DNA of 64,000 nt from Vibrio sp. 10N.286.49.B3 (GTDB lineage: Bacteria > Pseudomonadota > Gammaproteobacteria > Enterobacterales > Vibrionaceae). This document shows, piece after piece, positions 1 through 8,103 of this stretch. Position numbers and translations under genes: made by a program. Each line of letters starts with the position of its first letter. Positions within the stretch are counted from its first letter, which is position 1. The notes below the pieces were generated by a model. It did not search any database. It saw nothing but the letters and a program-made list of their open reading frames with translations, and had not been told where the DNA came from. The stretch covers positions 1 through 64,000 of the forward strand of contig NZ_MCUV01000011.1 in assembly GCF_002873395.1 (NCBI RefSeq), in the 5' to 3' direction.

Positions 1-143
1 CGCAATGCTCCGAAATATGCACTCAGTTGCTCTCCGTTCTCTGTTTATCAATTAGCTTATAGGTATATACCGTAACAGTGGTAATTTAATCATTTTTTAA
101 CACACTCCAGGTGTAAAAGTAAGAAATTAAATAGGAGAAAAGT

Positions 144-563
144 ATGGTAAATAATATTAGAAACATTTCAATCTTGGTTATTTGTTTAATGATGTTAGGA
201 TGTGCAAGTAATCCAGTGACGGTAATAGATAAAAGGTATGGAGTAATCAAGCAAGAAAAGAAACTCCATGTTAATACAAAGAGCGGTTTGGCGACTATTG
301 GAGGTGCTACAGCAGGAGGCCTTATAGGTAATCAAATTGGGGGTGGTACTGGTAAAGTACTAGCTACGATAGGTGGTGCAGTCATCGGAGGGACTAGTGC
401 TCGAAAAGTGACAGAAAAACAAGAGATCAATTTTGAATATCTTGTTTTAATGAGCGATGGTGAGCGTTTTATTCTCGAAACAAAAAAGAATAGAAAGAAG
501 ATAGGAAGTCGAGTATTAGTAGAACGTTTATCTAACGGTAGAGAGCGTGTATTCGTATTGTAG
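144..563 (+). CDS. glycine-zipper lipoprotein (SlyB/Pcp-like)
   Basis: A 139-residue predicted lipoprotein. The N-terminus has a hydrophobic signal ending in the lipobox MLGC (Cys about residue 20), so it should be lipidated and exported. Residues about 48-87 are rich in Gly/Ala with the repeated pattern of a glycine-zipper 2TM domain (TIGGATAGGLIGNQIGGGTG), as in SlyB/Pcp outer-membrane lipoproteins. The C-terminal part is charged. AGGAG lies 6 bases before the ATG. The family is thought to support envelope integrity; no specific role can be read here. It stands alone upstream of IS remnants. Confidence 0.8.
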   Translation: MVNNIRNISILVICLMMLGCASNPVTVIDKRYGVIKQEKKLHVNTKSGLATIGGATAGGLIGNQIGGGTGKVLATIGGAVIGGTSARKVTEKQEINFEYLVLMSDGERFILETKKNRKKIGSRVLVERLSNGRERVFVL

Positions 564-606
564 TGTATCCTTCGTGGGCGGTCATTCTTGAAATTATTTC
601 GAGACG

Positions 607-940
607 TTACTCGAACTCGATAATAAACCGACTCATAGCTTGACGCCAGTTTTGAATGGGCATCGTCCATTTCTTGCTGTCATCTTTGATTGCTAGGTAC
701 ACCATTTTGGTAGTGACCTCATCGTTGGGATGAGCTTCCGCTTTTTTTAGTGCTTTACGTATCACGCTGTTGAGAGACTCAATAGCATTGGTTACGGATA
801 TCTTCTGGATAGTTGAACAGCGTATTGATATTCTGCCAGTGATTGCGCCAGGACTTAGATATTTGCGGATATTGACCTATCCCAGACGCCACTAAAACGC
901 TCCAGTTCGAGTAGAACTTCATCTTCTTAAGCGCTTTCTT
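607..940 (-). pseudogene. IS256-family transposase fragment, frameshifted
   Basis: Reading the minus strand gives the C-terminal part of a mutator-type (IS256) transposase in pieces: LERFSGVWDR, then QYPQISKSWRNHW, then TNAIESLNSVIRKALKKAE and KKWTMPIQNWRQAMSRFII, ending at a stop at 607-609. The pieces lie in different frames with shifts near 875 and 790. The N-terminal and catalytic portions are missing. This is a dead insertion-sequence relic. The frame changes and the truncation are seen directly; the family assignment rests on the very conserved NAIESLNSVIRKA and KKWTMPIxNW motifs. Confidence 0.8.
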
Positions 941-980
941 GTTAATATTGCCTATCCTTAGCTTTTAAGGCTTAGTGTAG

Positions 981-1009
981 GCAATTACACAGAATTTAGG
1001 ACAGTCTCT
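981..1009. repeat. IS256-type terminal inverted repeat
   Basis: The sequence read on the minus strand begins GAGACTGTCCTAAATTCTGT and continues GTAATTGC, which has the form of an IS256-group end. It lies just outside the transposase fragment and marks the 5' end of the relic. No matching right-hand repeat was found before 600, so the element is truncated. Confidence 0.55.
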
Positions 1010-1039
1010 CTCGCCTCGTCACATATGTTGAATCTTATA

Positions 1040-1948
1040 TTAAACCATTAGTTTTTTATAGTCTCCAACTAACTTAATAGAGCTGGTAATTCCACTTTCA
1101 AATTTATACCTAAACCCAACTTCGTAATCTCCAGTGTTAATCACTACGGAATCATTTCCACGACTGTATACACTTACAATATCATGCTGATTTTTATCTT
1201 TAACTCGTGAGTACTTAGCACTATTTTTCCTACCATAAACAGCAATAATATGGTTTTTATTTGTATCAAGAATTAAATTAACAGCATCAGACAGTTTACT
1301 TTTTTCAATATCATTAATTTTATCCATTAGACAATCCCTTAGCGTTCTCAAAAAAACATCTCGATAGTCATCCATATGTGGAAAATCTGTGAATCGAGCT
1401 TTAGACACTCCATTTTTATTTGCATGGGAATTAATATGTTTAGATAATAAATTGATACTTTTTTCATTACCATCGAAAAATTTATTTAGAAAACACAGCC
1501 TTGCTTCTTCAAAATAAGAGTTAAACTCTTCTTGATGTTTTGGTGAACTAAAGTAAGATGAAATTAGGCTTTTTGCACCCATATTTTTAGATAAAATTTG
1601 GCTAATACTTGTTGCGCATTTTAGTGAATATGCGATCACTTTATTTGAATCTGTAGTAATTTCTAAGTCATCGGTATTTCTAAAACCAGATGCTCCAGAG
1701 GCAATACCAATATCTTCAATGTTAATTACATTATCTTCACCAATATGCTTTTTAATTTCATTAGCACTTAAATCACCAATGTGTTTTAGCGAAGCAATAT
1801 TGTCATCACTAAAAAGTGACAAATGAGAATTTCTTTCAATTTCATCTAATAATGGAGATTGAAGTTGTGATTCAGGGTATACCTGTTTGAGAGTTAAAGC
1901 TGTAAAGTATTGGTGAAGCTTACCAGCTGAATCAGATTTACTAGGCAT
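1040..1948 (-). CDS. putative PD-(D/E)xK nuclease (restriction-enzyme-like)
   Basis: A 302-residue protein that I cannot assign to a named family. Residues about 88-112 read GFRNTDDLEI, about nine residues, then YSLK. This resembles the D...(D/E/S)xK core of restriction-endonuclease folds, and the following ISQILSKNMGAKSLISSYF resembles the segment after the SLK motif in several type II enzymes. There is no signal peptide and no membrane segment. No DNA methyltransferase lies next to it, so if it is a nuclease it is orphaned or acts on foreign or modified DNA. It lies between an IS relic and a tyrosine recombinase, which fits a transferred defence or island gene. Fold and role are inference. 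Confidence 0.4.
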   Translation of the reverse strand: MPSKSDSAGKLHQYFTALTLKQVYPESQLQSPLLDEIERNSHLSLFSDDNIASLKHIGDLSANEIKKHIGEDNVINIEDIGIASGASGFRNTDDLEITTDSNKVIAYSLKCATSISQILSKNMGAKSLISSYFSSPKHQEEFNSYFEEARLCFLNKFFDGNEKSINLLSKHINSHANKNGVSKARFTDFPHMDDYRDVFLRTLRDCLMDKINDIEKSKLSDAVNLILDTNKNHIIAVYGRKNSAKYSRVKDKNQHDIVSVYSRGNDSVVINTGDYEVGFRYKFESGITSSIKLVGDYKKLMV

Positions 1949-2041
1949 TAATATTTTCCTTTTAAAAAAGAGGTTAAATTAGAGGTTTTATAAACAAAAC
2001 TCTATTGATAATAGCTTATTTTTAAATACCCTTATAATATA

Positions 2042-2078
2042 ACCTGCCACATAGACAAAATCTGTCTATGTGGCAGGT
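2042..2078. repeat. perfect 16-bp inverted repeat, hairpin 1
   Basis: ACCTGCCACATAGACA at 2042-2057 is exactly complementary to 2063-2078, with a 5-base loop. It lies between two divergent genes (starts at 1948 and 2162), so it is not an ordinary terminator for either. It could be an operator, a transcript-borne structure or a recombination site. Confidence 0.75.
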
Positions 2079-2117
2079 CATTTTACGTTATATACTGAAG
2101 GTTATAACGTAAAATGA
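2078..2117. repeat. perfect 15-bp inverted repeat, hairpin 2
   Basis: TCATTTTACGTTATA at 2078-2092 is complementary to 2103-2117, with a 10-base loop. It directly abuts hairpin 1, sharing base 2078, giving two back-to-back long stems in one divergent intergenic region. Confidence 0.75.
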
Positions 2118-2161
2118 TATAATTAAAAAAATATAAGATTCTAATTAATAAAGAAGAAGTG

Positions 2162-2338
2162 ATGGAAATTTCAAATATATATTGCTCAAACTGTAAAAAG
2201 GATACAGATCATGAAATTTATGAGTTTATGGACGTTGATTACGATGAGAATGGTTACGCATTGTATTCACTTATTCGCCAGGAGATATGTTCAGATTGTA
2301 ATCAACAATTATGTGACCAATTAACAAAACCTAAGTAA
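2162..2338 (+). CDS. small protein with two CxxC pairs
   Basis: A 58-residue open frame beginning MEISNIYCSNCKKD and ending after ICSDCNQQLCDQL. Two CxxC pairs (Cys8/Cys11 and Cys43/Cys46) are placed as in a small zinc ribbon. The ribosome site is weak (GAAGAAG just upstream). It diverges from the putative nuclease gene across the twin hairpins. Function is unknown; the paired cysteines suggest a metal-binding small protein. Confidence 0.5.
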   Translation: MEISNIYCSNCKKDTDHEIYEFMDVDYDENGYALYSLIRQEICSDCNQQLCDQLTKPK

Positions 2339-2391
2339 TATACTACTCGCTCTTAATTGACAATAGATATTATATAGTAGATGGCACCTTT

Positions 2392-2481
2392 AAACAGGCC
2401 GACAAATTAGTTAGGTTTGTGGGGTGCTATACCTGTTTGAAAATGCCGAAGATTAAGGGACATCGGCACTCACATTTTTTA
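2392..2481 (+). other. structured intergenic RNA/DNA with possible terminator
   Basis: Two nested stems are visible: AAACAGG (2392-2398) with CCTGTTT (2432-2438), enclosing ACAAA (2402-2406) with TTTGT (2416-2420). They are followed by TGCCGA (2444-2449) with TCGGCA (2463-2468) and a T6 run at about 2476-2481. The last could end transcription of the small CxxC gene. The region directly follows the 3' end of the recombinase gene, so an attachment-site role is also possible. Confidence 0.35.
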
Positions 2482-2565
2482 TTATGCTTATATACTTTTC
2501 AAATATCAACGAAATATACACTATAACAATGCTATGTGGTTATATAATATACAATATTAAATAAA

Positions 2566-3714
2566 TTAGTCCTGAAGTAATAAGTTCGGGCTATTTTGGT
2601 TATCTAAGCCACGTAAATAACGCAGAACCATAGTGTTACTTTTCCAGTCACCCAATTGTATTAACTGTGTCAAACTCAATCCAGCGGCATAGCCATCTTG
2701 CAAAGCACCGACACGACTTGAGTGGCCGCTCCAAATATCTCGATGAGCATGCGAGCTAGTGACAACGTCACCTTGTTTTTCTAGTAAGGTATGTGCACGC
2801 TGATAGATACGATCTACAGTCATGCCAGACATTGGAGTTTGTCGATAAGCAGCGGGCCGTTGACCGAGTGTAGTTAACCAACAAAATATAAAATCGTTGT
2901 CATCTAATCCGGAACAATACCGGGATAAATAAGTACGAACTATCGATGAAAACCGTCCAGTTAAGCGCTTAGGCTCTGGGCTAACGCTGGTTTTAGATGT
3001 TACACGTTCGATGTTTATATCACCATTATCGAGGATTTTAACGTGTTTTTTGCGGATATTACCTATTTCACCTTCTCGTAGCAACGTACCATAAGCTACA
3101 GTGAGGAGCGTCAAATCACGAAAAGCTATCGCATAGCCCTCATTTCCCCATAACTGCATGAGCTTATTAAGATGATGTTTTCGAAAGGGTTTCGCTTGCA
3201 GTTCAATGATCTGACTACCAGTGAGTTCCATTTCATCTTTAGCTAATGATTTAAAAAATGTGGCAATAATTGGGTCTTTGGTTAAATCCTCAATGCCCAT
3301 TAGTTTATGAAATAAGCTTAATTGAGCACGATATTGTTTCACACTATTAATGCTCAGCCCTTCAAGGCGTAATGCTTTGAACCAATTCGCTAAAAATGTC
3401 GGTTGAATAGGAAAACTGTATAGCGATTCATTTTTGCAGAAGGCATCCCACTTACGGATCACAAAGGCAAGCATTTTAAGCGTGTTTGCACTGAGTCCGC
3501 CACGGTTATCTTCAAATTGTTGCAGGTTAGCCAGTGCTGTAGGGAGTAATAGCCAATCAGGGGCAAAGCTGTCACTTAAGTCTGGGAAATTGAGTTTGAA
3601 GCGTTTTAGGCTTTGTTTATTTTCATCCCATAATTGCTCTGTTTCATCCTGAGATTTCAAATGTGACAATGTCACTTGATTGGTTTTTACCATCGGGGTG
3701 TTTTTGGTTTTCAT
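2566..3714 (-). CDS. tyrosine recombinase / site-specific integrase
   Basis: A 382-residue recombinase from the chosen ATG. The N-terminal SAM-like core-binding part spans about residues 60-170 and the catalytic domain about 180-375. Catalytic motifs are visible: the arginine in YGTLLREGEIGNI, the box-II HSSRVG, the Trp in QLGDWKS (replacing the common LGH) and the nucleophile Tyr in LRYLRG. It therefore looks complete and active. The frame is open upstream to 3837, but the ATG at 3714 is preferred because AAGG precedes it and a perfect palindrome lies just upstream. It probably mobilises or once mobilised the small island around it; the cognate att sites are not identified. Confidence 0.85.
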   Translation of the reverse strand: MKTKNTPMVKTNQVTLSHLKSQDETEQLWDENKQSLKRFKLNFPDLSDSFAPDWLLLPTALANLQQFEDNRGGLSANTLKMLAFVIRKWDAFCKNESLYSFPIQPTFLANWFKALRLEGLSINSVKQYRAQLSLFHKLMGIEDLTKDPIIATFFKSLAKDEMELTGSQIIELQAKPFRKHHLNKLMQLWGNEGYAIAFRDLTLLTVAYGTLLREGEIGNIRKKHVKILDNGDINIERVTSKTSVSPEPKRLTGRFSSIVRTYLSRYCSGLDDNDFIFCWLTTLGQRPAAYRQTPMSGMTVDRIYQRAHTLLEKQGDVVTSSHAHRDIWSGHSSRVGALQDGYAAGLSLTQLIQLGDWKSNTMVLRYLRGLDNQNSPNLLLQD

Positions 3715-3734
3715 ATCCCGAGCCTTAGAGTTCA

Positions 3735-3764
3735 AGTGTGATATAACATTAATTATATCACACT
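3735..3764. promoter_or_regulatory. 12-bp-arm palindrome, operator of the integrase gene
   Basis: AGTGTGATATAA (3735-3746) and TTATATCACACT (3753-3764) are exact complements with a 6-base spacer, about 20 bases upstream of the integrase start. The TGTGA/TCACA ends recall CRP half-sites, but the spacing is far too long for CRP. A self-regulatory or recombinase-binding role is possible. Confidence 0.5.
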
Positions 3765-3858
3765 CAGGGCGAGGAATAAAAAATAATGGATGAATACTGC
3801 CCATGCAACCACAAACTGTGATAAAGCCGATAACCAAAGCGTGATCATTACAATAGCG

Positions 3859-3921
3859 ACGTCAGATTCAATCAGTGACGTGAAGTTTCAGCCACCGAAT
3901 CGGATAAATTTGATTCAGTGG
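3859..3921. repeat. two adjacent dyads upstream of integrase
   Basis: ACGTCA (3859-3864) pairs with TGACGT (3876-3881). CCACCGAATC (3892-3901) pairs with GATTCAGTGG (3912-3921) with one mismatch. They lie between the integrase and the 81-residue CxxC gene and are candidates for recombinase core or arm sites. Confidence 0.35.
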
Positions 3922-3977
3922 CAAAAAATGAAGTTCGTAAAGTGTTAACCTTGGTAATAAAGAGGGGTTGATAGTAA

Positions 3978-4223
3978 ATGAAATGCGAATTTGAGTTTGT
4001 ATGTAACCGTAAGTGGGAAGATTTAATTGAAACTGGCAATGAGACTATGAGGTTTTGTTCACATTGCTCCCAGAATGTTTATTTAGCCCGGGATAACTTT
4101 CAATTAGAGCAATTGGCAAGTAAAAAACTTTGTGCTTACTTTGCCCCTATTGAGTCACCGAAAACTACAACTGAGCCCTACCTTGAACTAACAGGATTGC
4201 TGGGGCGTGTAGTCTCAAAATAA
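3978..4223 (+). CDS. small cysteine-rich protein
   Basis: An 81-residue protein starting MKCEFEFVCNRKWEDL, with RFCSHCSQNVYLA at about residues 25-37 and LCAYF near residue 51. The pattern (a KxWxxL-type start, then FCxxC, then a later Cys) matches a widespread family of small uncharacterised bacterial proteins that probably bind zinc. I know no function. The ribosome site is weak (GGGG about 10 bases upstream). It lies next to the recombinase gene. Confidence 0.6.
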   Translation: MKCEFEFVCNRKWEDLIETGNETMRFCSHCSQNVYLARDNFQLEQLASKKLCAYFAPIESPKTTTEPYLELTGLLGRVVSK

Positions 4224-4396
4224 GCATAATTGATTATTTTAAGACCACACAGACTTTTTTAAATAGCTCACTGGACAAAGGCACAAACATACATCGCATC
4301 GACTCCAATGGAAGGCGTTGATTCTACGCTGATCGGAGAGATCTTTAGTAAAGAGTTAAATGGCTATCACCACAGTGAATGCGATGCCTGAAGGCA

Positions 4397-5329
4397 CTAC
4401 CGACTCGGCAGATAGGCTTCCCAACGAGCGGGGTCACCAATATGCTCTTGAACAGCCTCAATAAACATTCTTGCCAACTTGGTGTGCTTTCGATGAGGAT
4501 ATATTGCATAGATCGCCGTATCCATGGTTGAAATATGGTGATCAGGTAGTAAGGGAATCAAGTTTGACTCATCCAATGACTGATTTAGATTCGATAAGTC
4601 AACCAGCGCATACCCTAACCCATCTGTCACAGCATGAATTAAGGTTTTTACATCACTCACCTTATACCTAGGCCTCATTCTATGAGTTGTGTATTGATCG
4701 CTCCCTACTGCGTGATTGATTCTAAGCTGATCCAGTGTGATGTCATCATTACCATACACAACGGCAGGCATCCTAATTAACTCTTCTGGAGATGTCGGAT
4801 CGCCGTGCTGTCGAATGAACGCTTTAGAGGCTATTAAAATAAAGCGAGTATCGGCTATTTTTTTAGCTATAAGGTTCGAATCTAACAACTTTCCAATACG
4901 AAAAGCCAAGTCAAAATTGTCCGAGATTATGTCTGATTTCTTATCATTTAACACATGCACAACCTGTATTTCGGGATACATGCGCATAAACTGAGTAATC
5001 ACTGGTTGCAGGTATTCAGAGCCAAAGTAGATAGGTGAAGTAATGCGTAGAATGCCTTTAGGTTCAAACTGATAAGCATCTGCGATAAGCTTAATAGTAT
5101 CCAAGCTATTTTTCACCTGAAGGGCTTGCTCATATATCTCTTCTCCTGCCGACGTCAGCGAGAACGAACGCGTCGAGCGATTAAGCAGTTGTACGCCAAG
5201 TTCATGTTCCAGTTTCTTTATCTGTTTAGACAAAGAAGAGTTGTCCATGTCGTGCAATGCGGCCGCTTTGGTAAATGAGCCTTGTTGAACAACATCTAAA
5301 AAGAGCAATAGCTGGCTGCTACTTGGCAT
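4397..5329 (-). CDS. LysR-family transcriptional regulator
   Basis: A 310-residue LysR-type regulator. The winged helix-turn-helix is at residues about 1-60 (FLDVVQQGSFTKAAALHDMDNSSLSKQIKKLE), followed by the two-lobed inducer-binding domain. The start is set at 5329 because a perfect AGGAGG sits 7 bases upstream; the upstream in-frame ATG at 5350 lies on the far side of that Shine-Dalgarno sequence. The C-terminal half resembles the CrgA/PecT-like group, from phrases such as LRITSPIYFGSEYL and DNFDLAFRIGKL. Its target is not evident, since no intact gene is divergent from it. Confidence 0.9.
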   Translation of the reverse strand: MPSSSQLLLFLDVVQQGSFTKAAALHDMDNSSLSKQIKKLEHELGVQLLNRSTRSFSLTSAGEEIYEQALQVKNSLDTIKLIADAYQFEPKGILRITSPIYFGSEYLQPVITQFMRMYPEIQVVHVLNDKKSDIISDNFDLAFRIGKLLDSNLIAKKIADTRFILIASKAFIRQHGDPTSPEELIRMPAVVYGNDDITLDQLRINHAVGSDQYTTHRMRPRYKVSDVKTLIHAVTDGLGYALVDLSNLNQSLDESNLIPLLPDHHISTMDTAIYAIYPHRKHTKLARMFIEAVQEHIGDPARWEAYLPSR

Positions 5330-5422
5330 ATCTATACCTCCTAAACTCATATAACCAAAGCTGCATAAAGATAAACTCAGTCAGCGTACTGCATCAACAT
5401 AATCGATTTTGGCTCTTTTTGC

Positions 5423-5446
5423 GACCCTGTAAATAATTCTGTGTAA
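5423..5446. repeat. second IS256-type terminal sequence, solo
   Basis: GACCCTGTAAATAATTCTGT followed by GTAA matches the usual IS256-group end and shares AATTCTGTGTAA with the end at 981-1009 read on the other strand. No transposase lies beside it, so it is a solo end left by deletion, at the junction with a LysR remnant. Confidence 0.4.
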
Positions 5447-5474
5447 CAGCTCTTGGTTACAAGTATTCAGTTAA

Positions 5475-5720
5475 TCGGTCTGAACATTGCCTTTGCTACC
5501 TTTAAAGACATTTGCCACCTCTTCAACATTGTCAACAACGCGTCTAGCATGGGGTAAAAATCTCACCATCATGAGTCAATGTAATGGTTCTTGTTGAGCG
5601 ATGGAACAGTTTTACGCCCAGCACACCTCCTAATTGCTGGACTCTTAAATTCCAAAGTCTTCGCCAGTTCGAGGAGCATATTCAGCACACTCGCACCAAG
5701 GAATGTAAGGTGATGATTTT
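5475..5720 (-). pseudogene. LysR N-terminal fragment, paralogue of the gene at 62725-63642
   Basis: Bases 5475-5675 align closely with about 63360-63585, the region coding the DNA-binding half of the LysR gene at the other end of the window. Shared runs include the stretch coding for FHRSTRTITLTHDGE. The fragment carries small deletions (for example where ACTGGCATTCGTCGTC is lost) and has no open frame. Only about 80 codons' worth remain, next to an IS-like end. It is a decayed duplicate or a relic of a recombination. Confidence 0.75.
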
Positions 5721-5737
5721 ATTATTTTTAATTATAA

Positions 5738-6289
5738 CTATAAACGATAACCAATAGACCAAGATATTGTACTGTAGTCGGTGTTTTCATAGTTTGAAAA
5801 ATCCAATCGAAAATCAGAGTATATGTGGTTACCAATATCAGCTCGAACACCTACTCCTAAAATAAAGCTCATATCCTTAAAAGATTCATGACGAGTGTCG
5901 CTATTGATTGAATATACGTTTTTTTCACTTTGTCGTGCTAACCCTAGAATCCCATATGGTTTTATTGCATAACCATCAAGATCGAATTTCTGACCAATAT
6001 CAGTATCAATTTTAAAATTGTACCCATCTATTTTTGACTCTGTATTTTCGATTCTTCGATTACTTTTATTCGTTGAATAAGATAGGTTGATGCCAAAGAC
6101 ATGGTTAAAATCATAACCGTACTCTAATCGAACCCCATCCCCCCAGCCTGAATCTGAGTTACTCAACCAATCAGGGTTTTCAGTATTAGAGTAGCCAATA
6201 CCTATACGATGCTGACCATGAAAATCATTTGCAAATGAAAAAATTGGTATAAACGATAAAGCTACAAAGGTAATATATTTAATGCTCAT
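5738..6289 (-). CDS. small outer-membrane beta-barrel protein
   Basis: A 183-residue protein with a clear signal peptide (SIKYITFVALSFIPIFSFA, cleavage after about residue 20). The rest alternates polar and hydrophobic residues as in an 8-strand barrel (RIGIGYS, VRLEYGYDF, GINLSYS, AIKPYGILGLA, SWSIGYRL) and ends in an aromatic/Leu beta-signal. This is the shape of OmpX/OmpA-like porin-family proteins. It is likely an outer-membrane protein of unknown ligand. A LysR gene diverges from it across 160 bp and may control it. Confidence 0.75.
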   Translation of the reverse strand: MSIKYITFVALSFIPIFSFANDFHGQHRIGIGYSNTENPDWLSNSDSGWGDGVRLEYGYDFNHVFGINLSYSTNKSNRRIENTESKIDGYNFKIDTDIGQKFDLDGYAIKPYGILGLARQSEKNVYSINSDTRHESFKDMSFILGVGVRADIGNHIYSDFRLDFSNYENTDYSTISWSIGYRL

Positions 6290-6368
6290 TATGCTCTCTA
6301 TAATTCAGTTACCCCAACTGGGTAGGCGCATACTAGGCATTAATAATTTCTAGGTCTAATCGTAAGCC

Positions 6369-6385
6369 CTTATCTCCCTGATAAG
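6369..6385. promoter_or_regulatory. LysR-type palindrome between the barrel gene and LysR gene
   Basis: CTTATC-N5-GATAAG is a perfect palindrome in the divergent intergenic region, with a TATAAT-like box just to its right (about 6391). It is a plausible binding site for the LysR protein encoded at 6453. Confidence 0.5.
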
Positions 6386-6452
6386 CTATTATTATAATCT
6401 TACTAAGTTTAGTATGTACCAAATATGCCCTGATGTGCTCAGAGAGAGAGTA

Positions 6453-7382
6453 ATGAGAGACCTTTTTTATAGATTAGATTTAAATCTACTGAGAACATTC
6501 CTTGTATTATCACAAGAAAAAAATATGCGTAAAGCATCAAAGAGGTTATCAGTCTCACAACCAGCTCTAAGCCAAGCTCTACAAAAGCTTCGGCACCATT
6601 TTGAGGATGAACTGTTTGTTAAAGTACCCACGGGGCTTGAACCGACACTATTTGCGATGGATCTGCAAGCAGCTATTACTCCTCACTTAGATGGCCTTTC
6701 TAGTGCTTTAAATTCATCTAAAGTATTTGACCCGATTCAAATTGAATCGACTATCACTATAGCGTTATCACCTGTAGTACTTACTTGCTTATCTGGATCG
6801 CTTTACAGAAGACTCAGAGAACTGGCACCTAGAGCTAAGATTGAACTGATTAACTGGAATAAATCAACGTGTGATGATATTAAAAATAATGATGTCTTAC
6901 TTGGTATAAATTATGATTTATCTAATCAAAAAGAGGTTTATACAAAGCATATTATCAATTTAGAAGGAAGGGTTATTGTTAGAAAAGATCACCCTATACA
7001 TAGAGAATTAGCTAAACCTTCAGATTTTGAGGGATACGATATAGCTTCTTTCATTAATCCAGGATGGAATGACCGTTTTAGTTATGCAGCAAATATTATG
7101 CAATCGCATGGTTATAAGGTCAATGTAGCTTTTCGATCAGAGATGGTAATGGCATTAATTGATGTAATATTACACACGGACATGATCATGCCTCATTCAA
7201 ATTTGTTTCCGTTGGAACTTTACCCAAATTTGCGGGCGATAGATGTTGAAATAAATAAAGAGGAAAAAGAGTTACCACTATTTAGCCACTTCCATGTAAA
7301 AAATAGAAATAACGCCCTGGTTGCTTGGCTTCATTCTGAAATCACTACGTTGCTTCATAATCAAGTAAAGCTATCTTGGTAA
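6453..7382 (+). CDS. LysR-family transcriptional regulator (NodD/LeuO-like group)
   Basis: A 309-residue regulator. RLDLNLLRTFLVLSQEKNMRKASKRLSVSQPALSQALQ at the N-terminus is the canonical LysR helix-turn-helix in the form seen in the NodD/LeuO/NahR branch. The effector domain follows. The ATG at 6453 is preferred over the one at 6414 because a GAGAGAG ribosome site precedes it. It is divergent from the outer-membrane barrel gene, its most likely target. Confidence 0.88.
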   Translation: MRDLFYRLDLNLLRTFLVLSQEKNMRKASKRLSVSQPALSQALQKLRHHFEDELFVKVPTGLEPTLFAMDLQAAITPHLDGLSSALNSSKVFDPIQIESTITIALSPVVLTCLSGSLYRRLRELAPRAKIELINWNKSTCDDIKNNDVLLGINYDLSNQKEVYTKHIINLEGRVIVRKDHPIHRELAKPSDFEGYDIASFINPGWNDRFSYAANIMQSHGYKVNVAFRSEMVMALIDVILHTDMIMPHSNLFPLELYPNLRAIDVEINKEEKELPLFSHFHVKNRNNALVAWLHSEITTLLHNQVKLSW

Positions 7383-7472
7383 ATAGCAATACGCGATGCC
7401 GCTTTATCGCCAAGATTCCCTGCTTACCCAATCGGGTATCGAGCATTCAAACACTAGCAATCTAAGTTGAAT

Positions 7473-7508
7473 AAAAAAAAGCCACTTAATGAAAAAAGTG
7501 GCTTTTTT
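7473..7508. terminator. bidirectional rho-independent terminator
   Basis: A-rich tract, then AAGCCACTT, a short loop, AAGTGGCTT and a T-run. It works in both directions. It follows the LysR gene and sits about 170 bp past the end of the minus-strand hopJ-like gene. Confidence 0.85.
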
Positions 7509-7679
7509 ATTTTTTTACAATGTACATACTATTTCTTTCTTTTACAGTGTTACGATTTATGTTGAAACTTGTTCGTTTTACTACTGATGATGTTCTATCA
7601 GTACTTAAAGCTTAGTCTAATTGCTAGTCTTGTCAATAAAATGTCCCGCATCGATGCAGGACAATATAATTAGAGTGGA

Positions 7680-8024
7680 TTACCTCTCTGCCAAAGGTGC
7701 ACTATCAAACTTAATCCCAGACCAACCAGATTGAATGAAATTTCTAATGTTACCATGATCTTGACCTTCAGCATTCTGAAGAACATCCACACGATAGAAA
7801 TCACCAAAGCACGCTAATGTCTCGTCTGTACTCAAGTTGTGAAGCTGACCAAAAGCAAAAATCTTACATGAGCCATTATTCGTATTCGCTTCGTTATTCA
7901 CTGAACCATTAATAAATGCTGTTGGCATAAAGCTATAGTAGCCATCAATAATAGCCATTGTATCGTTAAAGCCGATAGTTTCAGGTTGAGATTTTAACTG
8001 GCTAAGAAACTGTTTTAATTCCAT
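7680..8024 (-). CDS. HopJ-family protein
   Basis: A 114-residue protein matching the HopJ type III effector family (PF08888), recognisable from FNDTMAIIDGYYSFMPTAF, GSCKIFAFGQL, LACFGDFYRVDVL and the C-terminal NIRNFIQSGWSGIKF. Family members are common in free-living marine gammaproteobacteria without any type III system nearby, and none is seen here, so effector function should not be assumed. The biochemical role is unknown. It lies downstream of and parallel to a TetR gene but is probably transcribed separately. Confidence 0.85.
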   Translation of the reverse strand: MELKQFLSQLKSQPETIGFNDTMAIIDGYYSFMPTAFINGSVNNEANTNNGSCKIFAFGQLHNLSTDETLACFGDFYRVDVLQNAEGQDHGNIRNFIQSGWSGIKFDSAPLAER

Positions 8025-8103
8025 GTATCTGATTCCAATATTCTATTTAAAGTACTCATACTGCGTACAAAAATGCACAGAGTCAAATCTATCATCTACT
8101 TAG

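Noticed and set aside
3735..3764. CRP binding site upstream of the integrase.
   Set aside because: TGTGA and TCACA are present but separated by far more than the 6 bases CRP needs.
4288..4396. Short frame reading YIASTPMEGVDSTLIGEIFSKELNGYHH, reminiscent of the start of a tRNA dihydrouridine synthase (DusC).
   Set aside because: Only about 35 codons with weak resemblance and a stop right after; too little to call a gene remnant.
7680..8024. Type III secretion effector implied by the HopJ family name.
   Set aside because: No secretion genes are in the window and the family is common in bacteria without such systems.
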